From Flavobacterium luminosum (lineage in GTDB: Bacteria > Bacteroidota > Bacteroidia > Flavobacteriales > Flavobacteriaceae): a stretch of 64,000 bases of DNA. The stretch is taken from the NCBI RefSeq assembly GCF_023635005.1, contig NZ_JAMLJM010000001.1, positions 124,001-188,000 of the forward strand. The letters are read 5' to 3'. Below, piece after piece: positions 24,751 through 34,372 of this stretch. The stretch's first letter is position 1. Each line of letters starts with the position of its first letter. The notes under the pieces are model-generated. The model saw nothing but the letters and a program-made list of their open reading frames with translations. It did no database searches and had not been told where the DNA came from. Made by a program: the position numbers and the translations under genes.

Positions 24751-27522
24751 TTATCCTACTAACAATTTGTGTGATGGAGCAAACTTAGTTAAGTTAATGC
24801 CTTCTACCGCTTGTTTGTACTCTTCAATTGAAGGCGTTCTTCCTAAAATTGTCGATAATACAACCACTGGAGTAGATGACAATAAAGATTCTCCTTTTTT
24901 CTCTGCAGAATCTTCCACTACACGCCCTTGGAATAAACGTGTTGATGTTGCCATAACGGTATCTCCTTTAGACGCTTTCTCTTGGTTCCCCATACATAGG
25001 TTACAACCTGGACGCTCTAAATATAACATGTTTTCATATTCAGTACGAGCCACTGCTTTTGGAGCATTATCATCAAATTCAAATCCTGAATATTTTTGTA
25101 ATACTTCCCAATCGCCTTCTGCTTTTAATTCGTCCACAATGTTGTAAGTTGGAGGAGCTACCACTAAAGGCGCTTTGAATTCCACTTTACCTTGTTGCTT
25201 TTCAATATTTTTCAACATCTGTGCTAAGATTTTCATATCGCCTTTGTGAACCATACAAGAACCGATGAATCCTAAATCTACTTTTTTCTCACCTCCGTAG
25301 AAAGAAAGCGGACGAATCGTATCGTGTGTATAACGTTTTGAAACGTCTTTGTTGTTAACATCTGGGTCAGCAATCATAGGCTCAGCGATTTGATCTAAAT
25401 CTACCACTACTTCTGCATAATATTTTGCATTAGCATCTGGACGTAACGCTGGTTTTTCACCTGAACGGATTTCCGCAATACGTTGGTTTGCTTTATCGAT
25501 TAATCCTTGAAGTACACGGTTTTTGTTATCCATGCCCTTGTCAATCATGATTTGAATTCTTCCTTTTGCAATTTCTAATGATTCGATTAACGTTTCATCT
25601 TCTGAAATACAAATAGACGCTTTTGCTTTCATTTCAGCAGTCCAATCGGTGAATGTAAACGCTTGGTCAGCTGTTAAAGTTCCGATATGAACTTCAATAA
25701 TTCTACCTTGGAATACGTTTTCACCTCCAAATTGATGTAACATTTGCGCTTGTGTAGCATGAACTACATCGCGGAAGTCCATATAATCTGGCATACTTCC
25801 TTTGAAAGTCACTTTTACCGATTGTGGAATTGGCATTGAAGCTTCTCCAGTTGCTAAAGCAAGAGCCACAGTTCCTGAGTCTGCGCCAAACGCTACTCCT
25901 TTTGACATTCTAGTATGAGAGTCACCGCCAATAATGATAGCCCATTCATCAACTGTAATATCATTTAATACTTTGTGAATTACGTCGGTCATTGGATGAT
26001 AAACACCTTTTGGATCACGTGCTGTAATCAATCCGAAATCATTCATGAATTGCATTAATTTCGGGATGTTGGCTTGTGCTTTTTTATCCCAAACCGATGC
26101 TGTATGACAACCTGATTGGTACGCTGCATCAACAATTGGAGAGATCACGGTAGCTGCCATTGATTCTAATTCTTGAGCCGTCATTAAACCTGTAGTATCT
26201 TGCGAACCTACAATGTTTACGGTAACGCGAACATCAGAACCAGCATGCAACACTTGTTTAGAAATAGTTCCAACAGCATTTTTGTTGAAGATTTTCTCAA
26301 CAGCCGTTAATCCCTGACCTTCGTTGTGAATCTCTTTTGAAGGAGCGTATACAAGAGGTGCTTCAATTCCTAAAGTTTTAGCTGCAAATGTTTGTAATTT
26401 TTTACCAAAAACGATAGCATAAGAACCACCTGCTTTGATAAATTCCATTTTTTGTGGCGTGAATGATCTTGAAATATCAATCAATTCTTTATCACCGTTG
26501 TATAATTTTTTTGTTTTTGTATTGATAGTTAAAACCGTTCCCGTTGCAACTGAATATACTTGCTCTAAAACAGGTTCTCCATTTTCATCACGAACTAATT
26601 CACCATTAGCATCGGTTTTTTTAACCCAGTTTTTCAAATCGATTCCGATACCACCTGTTACGTCAACTGTAGTAAGGAAAATTGGAGAAATTCCGTTTGT
26701 TCCACCTACAATTGGAGCAAAGTTTACGAATGGCACATAAGGACTCGCTTGTTTTCCTGTCCAAAGTGCTACGTTATTTACACCCGACATACGAGAAGAA
26801 CCTACACCCATCGTACCTTTTTCAGCAATTAACATTACCGATTTATCCGGATGTTGTGCTTGTAAAGCTTTGATTTCTTCTTGCGCTTGAGGCGTAATCA
26901 TACATTTTCCGTGTAATTCACGGTCAGAACGCGAGTGCGCTTGATTCCCTGGAGATAATAAATCGGTAGAGATATCACCTTCTCCAGCAATAAACGTTAC
27001 TACTTTGATTTCCTCCGGAACTTCTGGAAGTTTTGTAAAGAACTCTGCTTTCGCATAGCTTTCTAAAATGTCTTTTGCTACAGCATTTCCATTTTCATAA
27101 GCCACTTTTAAACTATCCATATCGGCATCGTATAAGAAAACTTGTGTTTTTAAAACTTCAGCCGCTTGTTTAGCAATTGCCTCATCATTTCCTAAAGCTA
27201 AATCCAACAATACTACGATAGATGGACCACCTTTCATGTGGGATAATAATTCAAAAGCAAAAGTCGGCGTGATTTCAGCTACTACTTCTTGACCTAAAAT
27301 AATTTCTTTTAAGAATTTAGCTTTAGCTCCAGCCGCAGGTGTTGTACCTGGTAATGTATTGTAAATAAAAAATTTAAGAGAAGCTTCTCTGTGAGGATTG
27401 TTCACCTCTTTGATTTGCGAAATAATTTCGCTTAATAATTCTGCACCATCGATAGGTTTTGGGTGCAATCCTTGCGCTTTACGCTCTTCAATTTCAGCAA
27501 GATATTCTGTATACAAATTCAT
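24751..27522 (-). CDS. acnB: Bifunctional aconitate hydratase 2 / 2-methylisocitrate dehydratase
   Basis: A 923-residue AcnB-type aconitase, slightly longer than E. coli AcnB (865). It begins with the HEAT-like helical domain unique to AcnB (residues about 1-160). The swivel domain follows (GVGSSRMSGVNNVALWTGKQ), and then the catalytic domains with GGDSHTRMSKGVAFGADSG. The cluster cysteines lie in GSCMVHKGDMKIL and PGCNLCMGNQEKAS. It can serve the TCA cycle and, in some bacteria, the methylcitrate cycle; no prp genes are here. A -7 box is present upstream. It lies just ahead of a second, unrelated-type aconitase. Confidence 0.96.
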   Translation of the reverse strand: MNLYTEYLAEIEERKAQGLHPKPIDGAELLSEIISQIKEVNNPHREASLKFFIYNTLPGTTPAAGAKAKFLKEIILGQEVVAEITPTFAFELLSHMKGGPSIVVLLDLALGNDEAIAKQAAEVLKTQVFLYDADMDSLKVAYENGNAVAKDILESYAKAEFFTKLPEVPEEIKVVTFIAGEGDISTDLLSPGNQAHSRSDRELHGKCMITPQAQEEIKALQAQHPDKSVMLIAEKGTMGVGSSRMSGVNNVALWTGKQASPYVPFVNFAPIVGGTNGISPIFLTTVDVTGGIGIDLKNWVKKTDANGELVRDENGEPVLEQVYSVATGTVLTINTKTKKLYNGDKELIDISRSFTPQKMEFIKAGGSYAIVFGKKLQTFAAKTLGIEAPLVYAPSKEIHNEGQGLTAVEKIFNKNAVGTISKQVLHAGSDVRVTVNIVGSQDTTGLMTAQELESMAATVISPIVDAAYQSGCHTASVWDKKAQANIPKLMQFMNDFGLITARDPKGVYHPMTDVIHKVLNDITVDEWAIIIGGDSHTRMSKGVAFGADSGTVALALATGEASMPIPQSVKVTFKGSMPDYMDFRDVVHATQAQMLHQFGGENVFQGRIIEVHIGTLTADQAFTFTDWTAEMKAKASICISEDETLIESLEIAKGRIQIMIDKGMDNKNRVLQGLIDKANQRIAEIRSGEKPALRPDANAKYYAEVVVDLDQIAEPMIADPDVNNKDVSKRYTHDTIRPLSFYGGEKKVDLGFIGSCMVHKGDMKILAQMLKNIEKQQGKVEFKAPLVVAPPTYNIVDELKAEGDWEVLQKYSGFEFDDNAPKAVARTEYENMLYLERPGCNLCMGNQEKASKGDTVMATSTRLFQGRVVEDSAEKKGESLLSSTPVVVLSTILGRTPSIEEYKQAVEGINLTKFAPSHKLLVG

Positions 27523-27556
27523 TTTGATATCGAGTATAAGGTTTTTATTTGTTGCC

Positions 27557-27564
27557 CAAATTTA
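27557..27564 (-). promoter_or_regulatory. acnB: -7 box TAAATTTG of acnB
   Basis: A perfect TAnnTTTG on the minus strand, 34 bases before the acnB ATG. The rest of the 179-base spacer to the MoxR gene is AT-rich with no other signal I can defend. Confidence 0.5.
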
Positions 27565-27701
27565 CAAAATAGGCACACTTTTTTAAAATATTTAAAGCAA
27601 ATATCTTGTTAAGCTTTTTATTTTTCAGAAAAACCATCTAAAAGACTATAAAAACTACTGAAAATTCAATTAGAATGGCAAAAATTAAAAAAAATGAATT
27701 T

Positions 27702-28655
27702 TTAAAACAGTTTTTTTATAATTACTTCTTCGGAAATTCCTTCAGCATCCGCTTTGTAATTCTTAATAATACGATGACGTAATATTCCAATGGCTACTGC
27801 TTGAACATCTTCAATATCCGGAGAAAATTTCCCATTTAAAGCTGCATGTGTTTTGGCAGCCAAAATTAAATTCTGTGAAGCTCTAGGACCCGCTCCCCAA
27901 TCTAAATAATTCTTAACAAACTCTGTCGCCAAAGGATTATCCGGTCGCGTTTTGGAAACCAAAGTTACCGCATACTCAATTACGTTATCCGGCACTGGAA
28001 TCCTTCTAATTAACTGTTGAAAATCGATGATTTCTTGAGCCGAAAACAACGAATTTACCGTCACTTTATAATCGGTAGTCGTACTTTTCACTACCTGAAC
28101 CTCTTCTGCAAACGAAGGGTAATCTAATTTTATAGCGAACATAAAACGATCCAACTGCGCTTCAGGTAAAGGGTAGGTTCCCTCTTGTTCTATTGGATTT
28201 TGAGTAGCTAGAACGAAAAAAGGCAAATCTAATTTATAATGATGCCCCGAAATGGTTACGGCTTTTTCCTGCATTGCTTCTAGCAAGGCCGCTTGTGTTT
28301 TGGGTGGTGTACGGTTAATTTCGTCTGCCAAAATGATATTGGAAAAAATAGGCCCTTTGATAAACTTAAACGTACGATTTTCATCTAAAATTTCACTTCC
28401 CAAAATATCTGAAGGCATCAAATCCGGAGTAAACTGAATACGTTTAAAATCCAATCCGAGCGCCTGAGATATTGTATTAACCATTAAAGTTTTTGCCAAA
28501 CCAGGAACTCCCACCAACAAAGCATGTCCACCGGAGAAAACACTCAAAACGATTTGATTAATCACCTCTTCTTGGCCTACAATAATTTTTGAAATTTCTT
28601 GTTTAAGCTCTTTTTGCTTTTGAACTAAATTTTGAATCGCTGCAACGTCAGACAT
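27702..28655 (-). CDS. MoxR-family AAA+ ATPase
   Basis: A 317-residue ATPase with Walker A GVPGLAKT (residues about 47-54), Walker B and the following helix ILADEINRTPPKTQAALLEA, and sensor 1 FVLATQNPIEQEGTYPLPEA. MoxR proteins act as chaperones that mature or activate partner complexes, usually with VWA-domain and DUF58 proteins. None of these partners is adjacent here: the gene follows two parvulin chaperone genes and precedes acnB. It is therefore an orphan MoxR, or its partner is elsewhere. A long hairpin lies just upstream and I see no promoter of its own. Confidence 0.92.
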   Translation of the reverse strand: MSDVAAIQNLVQKQKELKQEISKIIVGQEEVINQIVLSVFSGGHALLVGVPGLAKTLMVNTISQALGLDFKRIQFTPDLMPSDILGSEILDENRTFKFIKGPIFSNIILADEINRTPPKTQAALLEAMQEKAVTISGHHYKLDLPFFVLATQNPIEQEGTYPLPEAQLDRFMFAIKLDYPSFAEEVQVVKSTTTDYKVTVNSLFSAQEIIDFQQLIRRIPVPDNVIEYAVTLVSKTRPDNPLATEFVKNYLDWGAGPRASQNLILAAKTHAALNGKFSPDIEDVQAVAIGILRHRIIKNYKADAEGISEEVIIKKLF

Positions 28656-28675
28656 TTTGAACTATATTTAAATTG

Positions 28676-28715
28676 AAAAGAGTTAGTCTTATGAATTCAT
28701 AAAACTAACTCTTTT
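28676..28715 (-). terminator. 40-base hairpin between the SurA-like and MoxR genes
   Basis: Two 20-base arms (AAAAGAGTTAGT... and ...ACTAACTCTTTT) are complementary apart from one position and meet at GAATTC. The minus-strand 3' side ends in TTTT. It fits a terminator of the parvulin operon; partial read-through may feed the MoxR gene. Confidence 0.7.
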
Positions 28716-28734
28716 CTTCGAAATACTAAAATAA

Positions 28735-30096
28735 TTATTTTTTCAACCAATTATTGGTAAAAGTACAATCACGATATTCGTCATTGATTTTTACGTAGGT
28801 TTCTTTAATTTTTTCTTCTGTCCATTTGGCAATAGCTTTGATTTGTTTTTCTTTCAAAGCTAATTCTTTCAAACGAGTGTAATCTTTAGAATAATCAGCG
28901 GTGTGCTCATCAAAACGATTAGTTACTGTCATAATCTTGTAAAATTTACCTCCTGAACGGTCTTCATCCGCCATAGGTAAAGAAACCTCTCCTTCTTTAA
29001 GGTTCGCTACAATGCTATATAAAGATGGATCCATTTTAGTTAATTCAAAACGAGTATCTTGTGTTTTAGGGTTGGTTAGCAAACCTCCATCATTACGCGT
29101 TTCTTTTTCGTCTGACATCGTTCTAGCTGCTTCAGAAAAGGTAATTTCTTTGTTAAGGATTCTTTTTCTGATTAAATCCGCTTTTTCTTTTGCAGCTTTC
29201 AAAACCTCATCAGACACTTTTGGAGTGATTAGGATATGACGTAAATCCAAATCCTGTCCTCTTACTTTTTCTAAATAAATAATATGATACCCGAATTCTG
29301 TTTTGAAAGGCTCTGAAATTTCACCTTCTTGCAAACTAAAAGCAACGTCTTTAAATTCTTTTACGAATTGTGTTTTACGGTTCATTTTGTAAAATCCACC
29401 GGTAGAACGAGATCCAGGATCTTCCGAATAAAGTACTGCTTTACTGAAGAAACTCGCTCCGTTTTCTAAAACATCTTTTCTCAATTGTTTTAATTGATCA
29501 ATAGCTTTTTGCTCAGCTTCTTTGGTTACTTGAGGTTTTACCACAATTTGAGCAATTTCCATTTCCGCACCAAAAACCGGTAGTTCGTCTTTTGGAATTT
29601 TTTTGAAGAAATCACGAACTTCTTCCGGTGTGATAGTTACTTCATCAACAATCTTTTTCTGCATTTCTGAAGTTAACTTGTTAGTTTTAATAATTTCAAA
29701 AAGCTCCGTTTTTAAATCCTCTTCATTTGCTTTTTTAAAATACTGCACCACTTTTTCTACAGATCCTAACTGCTCAACCATGTAAGCGTATTGTTCTTCT
29801 AATTTCTGATTAACCTCTGTATCTGTAACAATGATACTATCCTGAATAGCTTGATGCGCATAAAGTTTATCCTCCAACAACTTACCTAGCATTTGACAAC
29901 GTGTAATTTCGTTTGTATTTACACCTTGCTGTTTCAGTTCTAAATAAGTTTTATCTATGTCAGAATCTAAAATGATATAATCACCCACAACTCCTATCAC
30001 ACCATCTACTTTGGTTTTGTTCACCTGAGCTGATGCTCCAAAAGCCATCAACAAAGTCGCGATGATCACATTACATTTAACGTTTAAAAATTTCAT
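28735..30096 (-). CDS. SurA-like periplasmic parvulin-type peptidyl-prolyl isomerase
   Basis: A 453-residue protein with signal peptide ending FGASAQ. Residues about 30-165 are the SurA-type N-terminal chaperone domain (VDGVIGVVGDYIILDSDID). Two parvulin domains follow: about 175-280 (FGAEMEIAQIVV ... EFGYHIIYLEKVRG) and about 285-395 (LDLRHILITPK ... DGGLLTNPKTQ). It is a periplasmic chaperone for outer-membrane proteins, which suits a genome rich in barrels. It follows a second multi-parvulin gene by 25 bases, so the two are probably one operon. Confidence 0.92.
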   Translation of the reverse strand: MKFLNVKCNVIIATLLMAFGASAQVNKTKVDGVIGVVGDYIILDSDIDKTYLELKQQGVNTNEITRCQMLGKLLEDKLYAHQAIQDSIIVTDTEVNQKLEEQYAYMVEQLGSVEKVVQYFKKANEEDLKTELFEIIKTNKLTSEMQKKIVDEVTITPEEVRDFFKKIPKDELPVFGAEMEIAQIVVKPQVTKEAEQKAIDQLKQLRKDVLENGASFFSKAVLYSEDPGSRSTGGFYKMNRKTQFVKEFKDVAFSLQEGEISEPFKTEFGYHIIYLEKVRGQDLDLRHILITPKVSDEVLKAAKEKADLIRKRILNKEITFSEAARTMSDEKETRNDGGLLTNPKTQDTRFELTKMDPSLYSIVANLKEGEVSLPMADEDRSGGKFYKIMTVTNRFDEHTADYSKDYTRLKELALKEKQIKAIAKWTEEKIKETYVKINDEYRDCTFTNNWLKK

Positions 30097-30121
30097 TTTC
30101 TTTCTTTTATATTGGCATTAA

Positions 30122-32104
30122 TTATTTTTTCATTTGGGCTTTTAATCGCTCAAAAACCTCCTGATTGATTGTAATTTTGAATTCTTTCTTCAATTCCGAA
30201 ACCCAATTATCCTCTAAAAACTGTTGATAATCATTGATTACTCGCCCTTTGATTTCGTCTAGAGCTTTTGGACCCGATGGAATTATTTTAACTACTTTAT
30301 TCACAAAATAAGAGTCACCTTCTTTATACACTTCTGAAACTCCTGTTTGGAACATTAAATTTTTAGGCGAATTTGCATTTCCTTCCTCCACCACTTCCTC
30401 TTTGGTCATAATATTTACAACTTCTTTGGTGTTAAATTTTGATTTTATAGCCTCTGTACTATCGCCAGACAGCAACATCTTGCGTGCTTTTTTAGCTACA
30501 TCTTCTTTAGTTGAAGAAACGATAATTACCTCTGCTCTATTCTTCCATTGGTATTTATCAATATTTTTATTGTAAAAATCTTTTAGCCCAACACTATCTT
30601 GTTTCGCCTTGTTCCAGATTTCTTTCTCCATTAAATCGAACAATAATAATCCATCGCGATATTCTTCAACGATGTTAGCGAATTCCGGGAACTCACTTTC
30701 TAAGTGATCGTTGTAATAGGTGTTTAATTGATTATCAACAAAGTTTTGATAGCAATAATCCACCAAATTACCTATAGGTTTTATTTTTAGACCCGCTTTT
30801 TGTTGTGATTCCAACTCTGACAAGAAAGCGGTTGCGCTGATTGATTTGTCTTGAATCTTCACCAATTTTTTTTCAAAATCTTTAGTGTTCGCAGGCAACG
30901 TCCATTTGTTATCATAATAATCATCTGTCACTGTAGCTTTTACAGACTTGTACAGCTTATCATTTCTTTTAACAGTGTATTTTTTACGAAGTTTAGATGT
31001 TAGTGATTTTGCGATTAAACGAGAACGATCGTCACGACGAATTTTATTTTCTAATTCACGCTCCATTTGTTCCAATTGCTGAAGCGGATGTCTTTCAACT
31101 AACTTCACGATATGCCATCCAAATGCAGTTTCAAAAGGCTCTGAATAATCCCCAGGATTTTTTAATCCGAAGGCAACATTTTCAAACTCTTCTGAACTAA
31201 GTTGTCCCGAAGAAAATTTAGGCAATACACCACCACGTGGACCCGAGTTTTGATCCTCTGAAAATTGTGTCGCTAAACTTTCAAAATTTTCTCCTTGTTT
31301 TAATTTGGTATAAATTTCCTGAATGGTAGCCTTTTGTTTTTCTGTATCCACAGGAGTTTCTCCTTCTGCTCTAGGCTTTAAGATCATGATGTGAGCCACT
31401 GTCACTTCTCCTCTATTATCACGTAAATCATTAACCTTTACCAAATGATAACCAAACTTAGTTCTAACAGGCATTGAAACCTCACCTACTTTGGTCTTAT
31501 AAGCTGCACTTTCGAAAGGATATACCATTCTGAAAGCTGAAAAATAACCTAAATCCCCTTTGTTTTCTTTCGCCGATGGATCTTGAGAGAATTGTTGAGC
31601 CATCTCTTCGAAATTAGCTCCTGCAATTATCTTTTTACGAATATCAAGAATTTGATGGTACGCTTTTAATGTATCAGATGGTAAAGCATTTTCGTCGCAC
31701 ATGATAAGAATATGAGCTGCTTTTACCTCTTTCTGCGATCTGGCATAAGCTTCATCAATAAGCGCTTTGGTTACCTTGATATCCGAAGTATAATTTTTAG
31801 CAAGTTGACTTCTGTAAGACTTTAATTCACTAATATATTTCGGGTCATTTTGTAAACCTAATTTATTCGCTTTGTTAATTTTTAATTTGTATCCCAAAAA
31901 AAGTTCTAAATACTGATTCAAATCTTTTTGAGATTCATCTTTAACTAAATCAATATTTTTATTGTAAACTCTAGCAAATTCATCCGTATAATATGGCTTG
32001 TCATCAATAGAAAACAATACTTCTTTTTTGACTTGTTGTCCAAAAGAGAAGGTATTTACTGCCAATAACAAACTTAAAATTATTTTATTGAACGTCATAT
32101 TCAT
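30122..32104 (-). CDS. Large parvulin-type (PpiC) peptidyl-prolyl isomerase
   Basis: A 660-residue protein with a signal peptide (ILSLLLAVNTFSFGQQ). After a helical N-terminal domain come two parvulin domains: about 127-235 (KAAHILIMCDEN ... TKFGYHLVKVND) and about 240-345 (TVAHIMILKPRAEG ... TAFGWHIVKLVERH). A long C-terminal chaperone-like helical region of about 310 residues follows. The layout resembles PpiD/PrsA/SurA folding factors of Bacteroidota. It likely escorts exported proteins through the periplasm with the SurA-like product encoded next. The ATG at 32104 is used; another at 32098 is equally good. Confidence 0.9.
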   Translation of the reverse strand: MNMTFNKIILSLLLAVNTFSFGQQVKKEVLFSIDDKPYYTDEFARVYNKNIDLVKDESQKDLNQYLELFLGYKLKINKANKLGLQNDPKYISELKSYRSQLAKNYTSDIKVTKALIDEAYARSQKEVKAAHILIMCDENALPSDTLKAYHQILDIRKKIIAGANFEEMAQQFSQDPSAKENKGDLGYFSAFRMVYPFESAAYKTKVGEVSMPVRTKFGYHLVKVNDLRDNRGEVTVAHIMILKPRAEGETPVDTEKQKATIQEIYTKLKQGENFESLATQFSEDQNSGPRGGVLPKFSSGQLSSEEFENVAFGLKNPGDYSEPFETAFGWHIVKLVERHPLQQLEQMERELENKIRRDDRSRLIAKSLTSKLRKKYTVKRNDKLYKSVKATVTDDYYDNKWTLPANTKDFEKKLVKIQDKSISATAFLSELESQQKAGLKIKPIGNLVDYCYQNFVDNQLNTYYNDHLESEFPEFANIVEEYRDGLLLFDLMEKEIWNKAKQDSVGLKDFYNKNIDKYQWKNRAEVIIVSSTKEDVAKKARKMLLSGDSTEAIKSKFNTKEVVNIMTKEEVVEEGNANSPKNLMFQTGVSEVYKEGDSYFVNKVVKIIPSGPKALDEIKGRVINDYQQFLEDNWVSELKKEFKITINQEVFERLKAQMKK

Positions 32105-32149
32105 TAGTGTATAACAATTGTTTTTTTAATTTATTTTTCAAATAACGAA

Positions 32150-32157
32150 CAAAAATA
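32150..32157 (-). promoter_or_regulatory. -7 box TATTTTTG of the parvulin operon
   Basis: A perfect TAnnTTTG on the minus strand, 45 bases before the ATG at 32104, in the divergent spacer shared with prfC. Confidence 0.45.
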
Positions 32158-32222
32158 GCAATTCGGAGATATTATCCAACTATAATAACATGTATTAACA
32201 AAAATTTATTAACGAAAAATAG

Positions 32223-32230
32223 TACTTTTG
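32223..32230 (+). promoter_or_regulatory. prfC: -7 box TACTTTTG of prfC
   Basis: A perfect TAnnTTTG followed by CAAA, 22 bases before the prfC ATG. Confidence 0.5.
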
Positions 32231-32252
32231 CAAACCATTTTACAATGTCATT

Positions 32253-33842
32253 ATGAGTTTTTTAAAAGAAATACAACGCCGAAGAACCTTCGGTATTATC
32301 TCCCACCCCGATGCGGGTAAAACAACTTTGACCGAAAAGTTATTATTATTTGGAGGTGCAATTCAGGAAGCGGGAGCCGTAAAAAGCAATAAAATTAAAA
32401 AAGGAGCCACCTCCGACTTTATGGAAATTGAACGCCAAAGAGGGATTTCCGTAGCTACTTCAGTTCTAGCATTCAATTATAAGGACAAAAAAATCAACAT
32501 TCTGGACACTCCAGGACACAAAGATTTTGCCGAAGATACTTTCAGAACTTTAACTGCTGTGGATAGTGTTATTGTGGTGATTGATGTTGCGAAAGGTGTC
32601 GAAGAACAAACTGAAAAATTGGTAGAGGTTTGTCGAATGCGAAATATTCCAATGATTGTGTTTATCAACAAATTGGACCGTGAAGGTAAGGATGCATTCG
32701 ACTTGATGGATGAAGTAGAAAAGAAATTAGGACTTCATGTAACGCCATTAAGTTTCCCAATTGGTATGGGATATGATTTTCAAGGAATTTACAACATCTG
32801 GGAGAAGAATATTAATATTTTTGAAGGAGACAGCCGCAAGAATATTGAAGAAACCATTGCTTTTGAAGATGTAAACAGTCCTGAACTAGAAAACATCATT
32901 GGTGAAAAACCAGCTAATAGACTACGTGAAGAATTAGAATTAATTAGTGAAGTTTATCCTCCTTTTGACCGAGAAGCTTATCTAAAAGGTGATTTACAAC
33001 CGGTTTTCTTTGGTTCTGCGTTGAATAATTTTGGGGTTCGTGAATTATTAGATTGTTTCATTGAAATTGCACCTTCTCCACGTCCTAAAGATTCGGATAC
33101 GAGAGAAGTAAAACCAGAAGAAGAGAAATTCTCTGGGTTTGTATTTAAGATTCACGCCAACATGGATCCAAAACACCGTGACCGATTGGCTTTCATAAAA
33201 ATTGTATCTGGAACTTTTGAAAGAAACAAACCTTATTTACATGTTCGATTAGGAAAAAATTTAAAATTCTCGAGTCCAAATGCCTTTTTCGCTGAAAAGA
33301 AAGAAATTGTAGATATTTCTTATCCTGGTGATATTGTTGGATTACACGATACTGGAAACTTTAAAATTGGTGACACCTTAACAGAAGGGGAACAAATGAG
33401 TTTTAAAGGTATTCCTAGTTTCTCTCCGGAACATTTCAGATATATTAACAATGCCGATCCATTAAAATCGAAACAGTTAGAAAAAGGAGTAGATCAGCTA
33501 ATGGACGAAGGTGTTGCTCAGTTATTTACATTAGAAATGAACGGCAGAAAGGTTATCGGAACCGTTGGAGCTCTTCAGTATGAAGTAATTCAGTACCGAC
33601 TGGAACATGAGTATGGTGCAAAATGTACCTACGAAAATTTCCCCGCTTATAAGGCGTGTTGGGTAAAACCTGAAGATCCTAAAAATGAAGAATTTGCCGA
33701 ATTTAAACGAATCAAACAAAAATTCTTAGCTAAGGACAAATACGGTCAGTTGGTTTTCTTAGCCGATTCGGATTTTTCTATTCAAATGACGCAAAGTAAA
33801 TACCCAAGTGTGAAATTGTTTTTCACCTCTGAATTTGAATAA
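32253..33842 (+). CDS. prfC: Peptide chain release factor 3
   Basis: A 529-residue translational GTPase that removes RF1/RF2 from the ribosome after termination. G1 is SHPDAGKTTLTE, G2 lies in QRGISVATSVL, G3 is DTPGHKDFAEDTF and G4 is INKLDREG. The C-terminal RF3-specific region includes VGALQYEVIQYRLEHEYG. Length equals E. coli RF3 (529). It is monocistronic, divergent from the parvulin operon, and ends at a bidirectional terminator. Confidence 0.97.
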   Translation: MSFLKEIQRRRTFGIISHPDAGKTTLTEKLLLFGGAIQEAGAVKSNKIKKGATSDFMEIERQRGISVATSVLAFNYKDKKINILDTPGHKDFAEDTFRTLTAVDSVIVVIDVAKGVEEQTEKLVEVCRMRNIPMIVFINKLDREGKDAFDLMDEVEKKLGLHVTPLSFPIGMGYDFQGIYNIWEKNINIFEGDSRKNIEETIAFEDVNSPELENIIGEKPANRLREELELISEVYPPFDREAYLKGDLQPVFFGSALNNFGVRELLDCFIEIAPSPRPKDSDTREVKPEEEKFSGFVFKIHANMDPKHRDRLAFIKIVSGTFERNKPYLHVRLGKNLKFSSPNAFFAEKKEIVDISYPGDIVGLHDTGNFKIGDTLTEGEQMSFKGIPSFSPEHFRYINNADPLKSKQLEKGVDQLMDEGVAQLFTLEMNGRKVIGTVGALQYEVIQYRLEHEYGAKCTYENFPAYKACWVKPEDPKNEEFAEFKRIKQKFLAKDKYGQLVFLADSDFSIQMTQSKYPSVKLFFTSEFE

Positions 33843-33867
33843 TTCAATTCATTCTCAAAATAAAAAC

Positions 33868-33893
33868 AAAAGCGACCAAAAGGTCGCTTTTAT
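33868..33893. terminator. Bidirectional terminator between prfC and the DUF3467 gene
   Basis: AAAAGCGACC pairs perfectly with GGTCGCTTTT around an AAAA loop, between convergent genes. Confidence 0.9.
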
Positions 33894-33926
33894 TATTCTT
33901 ATAAGTCACTCTTTGTAGAGAAAAAA

Positions 33927-34238
33927 TTATGCTTGCCCCGTTGGTCCAAAATTCAACGGAATTGGTGCTTGTTCTGTTTCTTTAATTTCTCCGTGAGTAC
34001 TTTCAAATCTATTAATATTATCTGCCAAAGCTCTAACCAATCTTTTAGCATGTTGTGGCGTCAAGATAATTCTAGACTTTACTTTTGCCTTAGGAACTCC
34101 TGGCATGATGTTAATAAAATCGACTACAAATTCTGTATTAGAGTGATTGATAATAGCTAAATTGGAATAGATCCCATCTGCTGTAGCTTCATCTAGTTCA
34201 ATGTTAATTTGTCCTTCTGGATTGTTCTGATTGTTCAT
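33927..34238 (-). CDS. DUF3467 protein
   Basis: A 103-residue soluble protein. The core matches the DUF3467 family: INIELDEATADGIYSNLAII, HSNTEFVVDFINIMPGVPKA, KVKSRIILTPQHAKRLVRAL. The tail is Pro/Gly-rich (PIPLNFGPTGQA). Function is unknown. It lies downstream of rpoC in the same direction, after a terminator, a position I believe is common in Bacteroidota. An AGAAGGAGA stretch precedes it, but about 20 bases from the ATG, too far to act as a normal Shine-Dalgarno. Confidence 0.85.
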   Translation of the reverse strand: MNNQNNPEGQINIELDEATADGIYSNLAIINHSNTEFVVDFINIMPGVPKAKVKSRIILTPQHAKRLVRALADNINRFESTHGEIKETEQAPIPLNFGPTGQA

Positions 34239-34316
34239 GTTTCACTATTTTAAAAGTTCTCCTTCTACGATGCACACTCTAAGATGATAACGTGAGGAGA
34301 TAATAATTGATTTAAA

Positions 34317-34347
34317 AAAATCCTAACAGTATGCACTGTTAGGATTT
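34317..34347 (-). terminator. Terminator of the rpoBC transcript
   Basis: On the minus strand AAATCCTAACAGT pairs perfectly with ACTGTTAGGATTT across a four-base loop and runs into a T tract. It lies 26 bases past the rpoC stop. Confidence 0.92.
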
Positions 34348-34372
34348 ATAAATATAATCAGAAATTTAATTA

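Noticed and set aside
34260..34268. AGAAGGAGA on the minus strand as a Shine-Dalgarno for the DUF3467 gene
   Set aside because: About 20 bases separate it from the ATG, well outside working distance, so it does not rival the rpsU element.
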